From Psychrobacter sp. (lineage in GTDB: Bacteria; Pseudomonadota; Gammaproteobacteria; Pseudomonadales; Moraxellaceae), in assembly GCA_029264635.1 (NCBI GenBank), contig JARIAA010000018.1, positions 1-11,977 of the forward strand: a DNA stretch of 11,977 nt, read 5' to 3'. The position numbers and the translations under genes were made by a program. This document shows positions 7,730 through 11,977 of the stretch, one piece after another; within the stretch, counting starts at the first letter, position 1; each line of letters starts with the position of its first letter. Under the pieces are notes generated by a model. That model made no database searches, was not told the DNA's origin, and worked only from the letters and a program-made list of their open reading frames with translations.

Positions 7730-8281
7730 TTAATTATCGAATATCAATGAGTTCAATACATGGTCTTGCCAATGACCGTTGATTTTCAAATAAGATTTAG
7801 CATATCCTTCTCTGACAAAACCGAGCTTACCCAGTAATCGCTCACTTCTTATATTATTTGGCAAATGATTGGCCATGATTCGATGTAGACCATATTGCTC
7901 ACGCATATAGCTAATCCCTTCTAGCAACACCTCATGCATGATGCCTTTGTCCTCAAAATCTCTATCGATTGAAAAGCCTAGATAGCAAGCTTGGAACGCG
8001 CCAAACATCATACCTGTAAAGTTAATATTACCAATAATTTGAGAAGCATTTTTTGTCGTGAATACTAAGCGCACTGCCTGTTTTTGCAGCTGATCCTATA
8101 TCGCTGAATCAATACGTTGATTGAGACTATCTAACGAGTAATATTCTACCGAACGTTTAGGCTCAAAAGGAGCAAGTCTTTCTTTATTGTTAAGCAAATA
8201 ATCTTGAAATGGCTCAGCTATTTCGTGGCTAAAAAAGAACACGTCGTTTTGAGACGTACTAAAAGCTTTATTAGGGTACAT
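7730..8281 (-). pseudogene. rimJ: RimJ-like GNAT N-acetyltransferase interrupted by in-frame TAG
   Basis: Two minus-strand stretches in one frame, 8281-8099 and 8095-7730, form a 183-residue GNAT acetyltransferase closely resembling RimJ, which acetylates the N-terminal alanine of ribosomal protein S5 using acetyl-CoA. Family blocks are LAPFEPKR before the break, and after it IIGNINFTGMMFGAFQACYLGFS, HRIMANHLPNN, LLGKLGFVREGYAKSYL and INGHWQDHVL. The break is TAG at 8098-8096 (codon 62): SAI, stop, DQLQKQAVRLVF. Family alignment continues straight across, so one substitution (for example CAG to TAG) is enough. In the acetyl-CoA loop the usual Q-G-x-G-x-x reads EDKGIM, a slight departure. The start ATG at 8281 has no clear ribosome site, and an in-frame TAA upstream excludes an earlier start. 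The truncated 3' part (ATG at 8074) lacks the N-terminal strand and helix. Confidence 0.82.
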
Positions 8282-8470
8282 GGGCGGTGGACGTCTTTAT
8301 CAAGAAGAAAAGTATTAACGGTAGAGGTTGCGACATCGAATGTACATGCTATCTATACTAGGCACTACGTTTCATAATAAACCTATTGATATAAAGCTCC
8401 AATCGTTCTCAATATCAGACAAAGCTGGCATAGCTTTAAAATAAGGGAATCGAAACGCCACTATGGTTTT

Positions 8471-8493
8471 GAGCTGAACAATATGCCCAGCTC
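8471..8493. repeat. Inverted repeat beyond the end of the permease gene
   Basis: GAGCTG (8471-8476) and CAGCTC (8488-8493), extended to 7 bp by the flanking T and A, enclose an 11-nt loop 20 bases past the permease stop. No T-run follows on the minus strand, so it is a hairpin of uncertain role and not a clear terminator. The rest of 8282-8513 shows nothing recognisable. Confidence 0.3.
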
Positions 8494-8513
8494 ATACCAT
8501 CTATCAAGTCATC

Positions 8514-9914
8514 TTATAGATTTTTTTGAAGCATAGTATCCGCTTTGCTCGCTGCAAGAGAAGCCTCCCTGTTCTCCTTACGTTGTCTAGCACTCGGTCT
8601 TTCGATCAAGATATAGAGTACGATACCGATGGCAATAGCGTAAATTGTCGACTGTGCGGCAGGCATCGCAAGAGTCACCGCGACGATACCAGCCACACCG
8701 CGCTCAGCAGAGTTTTTGAGCTGCTCGATACCGACCATGATACATATATAAGCGGTCAACAATAGCGTTAGTGACAGCGCTATAGGCAGTACAGGCTTAA
8801 ACAAAGTGACGAGTGGCAGCATAAAGATGGCGACCAGCCCTGTCCACCAAAAGGTACCACCGCCGCTATATATCGAGTCCATGGCTTTACGTCCAAGCGC
8901 ATAACGCTCTGCAAGGGTCGCGTGAGCAGCTGTCCAAATAGGACCTGCAAGCCCTGGCCACGGCGCAAATAGTGCAAGGACCCCATTGCGGATACCCGTA
9001 ACAATATGAATGCGAGTAATATTGGTTTCAATTTTTTCATCAGGTCGAATGCTATCTACTCGCTCGCTTAAGGCTTTACCCACTAAGATATCACCAAAGG
9101 CGATGACATAGGCAATCATCGCGGTAGGGAAGGCCAGTAAAAAGACACTGATATCAGGTAGACCAACGCTAAAAATAAGATAGTCCGTCATCGAGCTAAA
9201 GTTGGGCTGGGTAATACCCCATTCAATATTAGGCAGAGGATATTCACCAATCGCCCAACCGATAATCATGGCGATCAGCATGCCTGAGATCATGCCAAGA
9301 TTGGCAATCATCTTTGCAAAACGGTTATGCTGAATGGTGTATTTAAAAGACACTGAAAATAATACGTAAGCGGAGATAACAGCGCCGATAATTAATGAGA
9401 TAGGAGTCGCCTCGACGCGTCCTCCTGTTTTGATTTCACCTATCAAGGCAGCAATACCCGCACCAATGATAATGCCCGCTTTTAAAGAATTGGGAATCAA
9501 ACCGACGATACGATTACTAAGTCCTGTTACGCCAAGAAAGATAAATATTAAAAACACCTCTATCTGTAATACAAACATCGCTTGCACTGCACTAGGTCCA
9601 GGTTCAAAAGCTTGTAGATACAAAAGGACGATGGGGATAGCAGGCGTAATCCAGCCAGGCACTAGTGGCACGCCAAGCAGTGAGGGCAATAAATACATGA
9701 GTCCTGCAACCACACAAAATGCAAGGGCAGCATCGTATGGCATACCAAGATACTGCTCTAGTAGGGGGATCATGGCAAGACTCACCATGAACATAAATAG
9801 TCCCTGAATCATCTCAGGGACCTCCCAGCGGTAGTGGATAAAGGGTAGGCGTATTTTGAAGGGACCAGCTGGCCAATAAGGTTGTTCTTCACCGTGCTTT
9901 CGAACGATAGCCAT
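8514..9914 (-). CDS. Multi-spanning permease, NCS2 (xanthine/uracil)-like
   Basis: This 466-aa polytopic inner-membrane protein has about 12 hydrophobic segments (for example 37-53, 63-81, 92-101, 114-130, 144-158, 172-190, 203-222, 245-274, 357-371, 376-396, 404-420 and 423-437). Its layout resembles the nucleobase-cation symporter-2 / solute carrier 23 group: a TPAIP segment after TM3, a polar FGDILVGKALSERVDS loop after the middle helices, and a Gly-rich SGGGTFWWTG re-entrant-like stretch at 350-359. Substrate cannot be read from the sequence. A SulP-like anion transporter is the main alternative, since the fold is shared. The start ATG at 9912-9914 has a good ribosome site, AAAAGGA at 9922-9928, 7 nt away. 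It is transcribed alone, with a possible promoter at 9951-9978 and a terminator isolating it from the next gene upstream. The C-terminal tail (about 440-466) is charged and probably cytoplasmic. Confidence 0.6.
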   Translation of the reverse strand: MAIVRKHGEEQPYWPAGPFKIRLPFIHYRWEVPEMIQGLFMFMVSLAMIPLLEQYLGMPYDAALAFCVVAGLMYLLPSLLGVPLVPGWITPAIPIVLLYLQAFEPGPSAVQAMFVLQIEVFLIFIFLGVTGLSNRIVGLIPNSLKAGIIIGAGIAALIGEIKTGGRVEATPISLIIGAVISAYVLFSVSFKYTIQHNRFAKMIANLGMISGMLIAMIIGWAIGEYPLPNIEWGITQPNFSSMTDYLIFSVGLPDISVFLLAFPTAMIAYVIAFGDILVGKALSERVDSIRPDEKIETNITRIHIVTGIRNGVLALFAPWPGLAGPIWTAAHATLAERYALGRKAMDSIYSGGGTFWWTGLVAIFMLPLVTLFKPVLPIALSLTLLLTAYICIMVGIEQLKNSAERGVAGIVAVTLAMPAAQSTIYAIAIGIVLYILIERPSARQRKENREASLAASKADTMLQKNL

Positions 9915-9950
9915 ACTTAAATCCTTTTAATGGAGTTCTTTATTTGAAGT

Positions 9951-9978
9951 ATTATCTGAATTAGCATCTATCCAACAA
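9951..9978 (-). promoter_or_regulatory. Possible promoter of the permease gene
   Basis: Read on the minus strand, TTGTTG (9978-9973) and GATAAT (9956-9951) are spaced by 16 nt and lie 37 bases before the ATG. The -35 is weak. Upstream (10000-10040) is very AT-rich, including the small inverted repeat TTTTTATAAAAA, which could aid promoter strength. Nothing else was seen in 9930-10084. Confidence 0.3.
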
Positions 9979-10084
9979 GTAAGTACCTCTCCTTTTTATG
10001 ATAAAAAATAAATTAATGAGCTTTTTATAAAAAATAGCATACGTGGCTATACTTATTAAAGCAATCAGGTTACTACAGACAATA

Positions 10085-10122
10085 AAAAAGCCCAATCACA
10101 AATTATTGTGATTGGGCTTTTT
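10085..10122 (-). terminator. Strong bidirectional rho-independent terminator
   Basis: A perfect 17-bp stem (10085-10101 with 10106-10122) encloses the 4-nt loop ATTA. The arm reads AAAAAGCCCAATCACAA, so both strands end in a T-run. It lies 47 bases past the stop of the leftward membrane-protein gene and separates it from the permease. Confidence 0.9.
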
Positions 10123-10168
10123 ATAATGTTAATGAGCATCCTGTTTTTAGCTTAGTTTACTCAATAAC

Positions 10169-11212
10169 TTATCTAACGTTATCGCCCCAAGTGACGATTG
10201 GCTTGTCTAAACGATGATTCGTTGCTGCACTTTTAGCACCCATAGTAGCAGCGATAAAGGTTAAGATAGTGCTGATTAACCAGAATAGACCACTGTATAA
10301 CGCAGCTTTACGGGCAACATCTTCAGCTTGTTGTAAGCCTTGATCAACGGTTTGTTGAGCCTCTGCAATATACTGCTCAGTTTTAGTCTTATACTCATTG
10401 AATGACTGAGTCACTTCGTTACGTACTTCAACAGCCTGCGCTTCAGTGAGCCCTTGTTGTTGTAGACGATTGATGAGTTCAGGACCTTGTAATGTTTGCT
10501 CAATTGATGCCATACGCTGTTTTGCATATTCATCAATGTTACGCCATGTATCGAGATTAGTGAAGTCCATGTCAGCGACATCACTTTTGGTTTCATTTAA
10601 TAAATTTTCAAGTACAGATGAAGTCGCTGCAATTTGCTGCTCATTCAAACCTTGAGTATTTTTGGCAATCATAGCATTGATATCTTCTTTGCTAATGTTA
10701 CCTGAAACACGTTGATAAACTTCTTGAGCTTTTTGTTGGACGCTGTTGCTTTGAGCCGCTGTACCTGCTGCTGTAGCGCCTGCTGTTGCTACGCCGCCTG
10801 CCGTTTTGGCAACTGTACTTACCGTACTACCAACTGCGTTACCCGCCGTCGCTAGAATGCCAGTTGCACTACTAAGCGTAAAAAATGTCGTTAATAGGAC
10901 AATTAACGCTGCTGTAAGCATACCAGTTAGAGTAGCATCTTTTTGATCAATTTCTGTACCATCACCGAATATGGCTTCAGGAGCTGAAAATTTGATAGCG
11001 AAATAACCCGCTACAAAAGCACTGACTATCGCAGTGATCGCAGCATAGATACCACCAGCAATGCTAGTACCTTTTAAATCAAAGGGGATAAATGAGCTTA
11101 GCACTAAAGCTAAAGCAATCATTGCCATAACGACAATCATTCCCATGACGAGGCCGGCAATCACACCGCGCCACGATGGACGACGTTGAGGTGAATAAGT
11201 AGTGGGTAACAT
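10169..11212 (-). CDS. Predicted membrane protein with long helical domain, function unknown
   Basis: I do not recognise a named family in this 347-aa protein. Three hydrophobic segments come first (about 16-43, 48-73 and 95-121). An Ala/Gly/Thr-rich linker follows (about 121-153), then a polar, mostly helical region rich in Gln and Glu (about 155-302) with heptad-like stretches such as ELINRLQQQGLTEAQAVEV and QYIAEAQQTVDQGLQQAEDV. A fourth membrane segment (about 304-326) precedes a short tail. The acidic-polar domain is thus anchored on both sides, suggesting an envelope or scaffold role, but this is inference. The start is supported by AAGGAA (11218-11223), 5 nt before the ATG. The gene is monocistronic, ended by the strong hairpin at 10085-10122, with a 320-bp AT-rich upstream region. 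The linker is low-complexity. Confidence 0.75.
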   Translation of the reverse strand: MLPTTYSPQRRPSWRGVIAGLVMGMIVVMAMIALALVLSSFIPFDLKGTSIAGGIYAAITAIVSAFVAGYFAIKFSAPEAIFGDGTEIDQKDATLTGMLTAALIVLLTTFFTLSSATGILATAGNAVGSTVSTVAKTAGGVATAGATAAGTAAQSNSVQQKAQEVYQRVSGNISKEDINAMIAKNTQGLNEQQIAATSSVLENLLNETKSDVADMDFTNLDTWRNIDEYAKQRMASIEQTLQGPELINRLQQQGLTEAQAVEVRNEVTQSFNEYKTKTEQYIAEAQQTVDQGLQQAEDVARKAALYSGLFWLISTILTFIAATMGAKSAATNHRLDKPIVTWGDNVR

Positions 11213-11533
11213 AGCAATTCCTTATTACATATAATTTATACACTGGTTTATAGTTGCTTTTATTAAAGTTTGTAGGAAAGCTAACAAAAGCTTTATACAA
11301 TCACAAAACAATCATAGTGAATAGATAACTAAATTCATAAGGCTATTAAGTAGAAAAAAACGAACATTGTGTATAAGAGTGTTAATCTGTGTCACTAAAT
11401 CAGTTGAATGTAAACTTGTGTTAATTTAACGTTAATTTGGTTAACTTGTTGATTGTAATATTAAACTTCTTCGATTGTTAATAAAAAAATATGTTGTAAA
11501 ATATAAAAGCTAACAATTGAATAAAAGAGAGAC
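11213..11533. other. AT-rich intergenic region upstream of the membrane-protein gene
   Basis: No credible gene is seen. The region is very AT-rich and carries TGTTAAT three times (11380-11386, 11419-11425 and 11476-11482), plus GTTAAT-type variants around 11430-11445. It should hold the leftward promoter of the membrane-protein gene, but no -35/-10 pair stands out. Confidence 0.5.
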
Positions 11534-11534
11534 A

Positions 11535-11573
11535 AAAAAAGCCCAGTCACCATGTGATGACTGGGCTTCTTTA
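11535..11573 (-). terminator. Terminator downstream of the tRNA genes
   Basis: AAGCCCAGTCA (11539-11549) pairs perfectly with TGACTGGGCTT (11558-11568) around an 8-nt loop. On the minus strand the stem is followed by a run of T (the complement of the A-run at 11534-11540), so it ends leftward transcription from tRNA-Glu. A weaker T-rich tail lies on the plus side. Confidence 0.85.
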
Positions 11574-11644
11574 TAGTTCGCTTACAAGTCTAACCTAATG
11601 TTTAATGGTGCTAAGCAAAAGTGCTAATAAGTGACGCCGAATAA

Positions 11645-11720
11645 TGGCGTCCCCAGGGGGATTCGAACCCCCGTTACCGCCGTGAAAGGGCGGTGTCCTA
11701 GGCCTCTAGACGATGGGGAC
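11645..11720 (-). tRNA. tRNA-Glu (anticodon TTC)
   Basis: This is a 76-nt cloverleaf on the minus strand with CCA encoded (11647-11645). The acceptor arm GTCCCCA pairs with TGGGGAC and the discriminator is G. The D arm contains GTCTAGAGGCCTAGGAC, the anticodon stem CCGCC/GGCGG encloses CTTTCAC with anticodon TTC, and the T arm has GGTTCGAATCC. It decodes GAA and GAG. It lies 155 nt after tRNA-Ala, in the same direction. Confidence 0.97.
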
Positions 11721-11875
11721 GCATAGAGTGTTATAACGAATGTTTTTAACCAACATTATAACGGTCAATCACAATATCAGAGTGTTTAGTTATTAAATAA
11801 CAAAACCTTGCCTAGGTGCTGATACTGCCTAATAACGAATTTATAGCAAAACGGTAAGTCTTATTATAAAAAGTA

Positions 11876-11951
11876 TGGTGGAGCTAAACGGAGTCGAACC
11901 GTTGACCCCTTGCATGCCATGCAAGTGCTCTACCAACTGAGCTATAGCCCC
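11876..11951 (-). tRNA. tRNA-Ala (anticodon GGC)
   Basis: This is a 76-nt cloverleaf on the minus strand with CCA encoded (11878-11876). The acceptor arm is GGGGCTA with TAGCTCC and the discriminator is A. The D arm has AGCTCAGTTGGTAGAGC, the anticodon stem CTTGC/GCAAG encloses ATGGCAT with anticodon GGC, and the T arm has CGGTTCGACTCCG. It decodes GCC and GCU. It is probably cotranscribed with tRNA-Glu. Confidence 0.97.
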
Positions 11952-11977
11952 TCGCTAAGAGTGATGCGTATTTTAGG

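Noticed and set aside
8282..8513. Possible small gene or RNA between rimJ-like and permease genes
   Set aside because: No frame with a ribosome site and no convincing structured RNA was found, only the short hairpin at 8471-8493.
9430..9807. 125-aa plus-strand open frame opposite the permease
   Set aside because: It is Pro/Ile/Ser-rich antisense of hydrophobic codons, with no start signal and no family features.
11645..11951. tRNA genes as attachment sites of an integrated element
   Set aside because: No repeat of the tRNA 3' ends and no integrase was seen in the window.
1..11977. Genetic code change reading TAA/TAG as an amino acid
   Set aside because: Intact genes in the window end with TAA (PIN, ychJ, permease, membrane protein) and TAG (amidotransferase), so these codons also terminate. 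Occasional suppression remains possible.

Overview
The window looks like a chromosomal segment of a gammaproteobacterium of the Moraxellaceae, most likely Psychrobacter or a close relative. The basis is the moderate-to-low GC, the style of the AcnA, DUF3025 and YafJ-type proteins, and short AT-rich intergenic regions. The genus assignment is inferred from protein character, not from a search.

Layout, left to right. (1) The 3' end of a YafJ-type class II glutamine amidotransferase. (2) A compact AT-rich two-gene module: an ABC/SMC-like AAA ATPase (reading frame broken once) overlapping by 4 nt a PIN-domain nuclease. This is a candidate defence or toxin-type cassette set between housekeeping genes. 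(3) A leftward pair, ydjM-like membrane protein then ychJ-like SEC-C protein. (4) A rightward DUF3025 gene with an in-frame stop. (5) A 304-bp AT-rich regulatory interval containing a 24-bp inverted repeat and tandem TGTTAATA units. (6) Aconitase acnA with an in-frame TAA at codon 75. (7) A rho-independent terminator, then a leftward rimJ-like acetyltransferase with an in-frame TAG. (8) A leftward multi-spanning permease. (9) A strong 17-bp-stem terminator, then a leftward membrane protein of unknown function. (10) A third terminator, then leftward tRNA-Glu(TTC) and tRNA-Ala(GGC).

The most striking overall property is the density of gene breaks. Three well-conserved genes (DUF3025, acnA, rimJ) each carry one in-frame stop with clear family homology on both sides. 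The ATPase carries one frameshift, and the first gene has an in-frame stop right at the window edge. The rest of each frame is intact, so the breaks are recent, or they are sequence errors, or they are tolerated by readthrough or reinitiation. TAA and TAG also end intact genes here, which argues against a wholesale code change.

Functionally the window mixes central metabolism (AcnA), translation-related functions (RimJ, tRNAs), membrane proteins and one possible accessory immunity module. No CRISPR array, insertion sequence or phage gene was seen.
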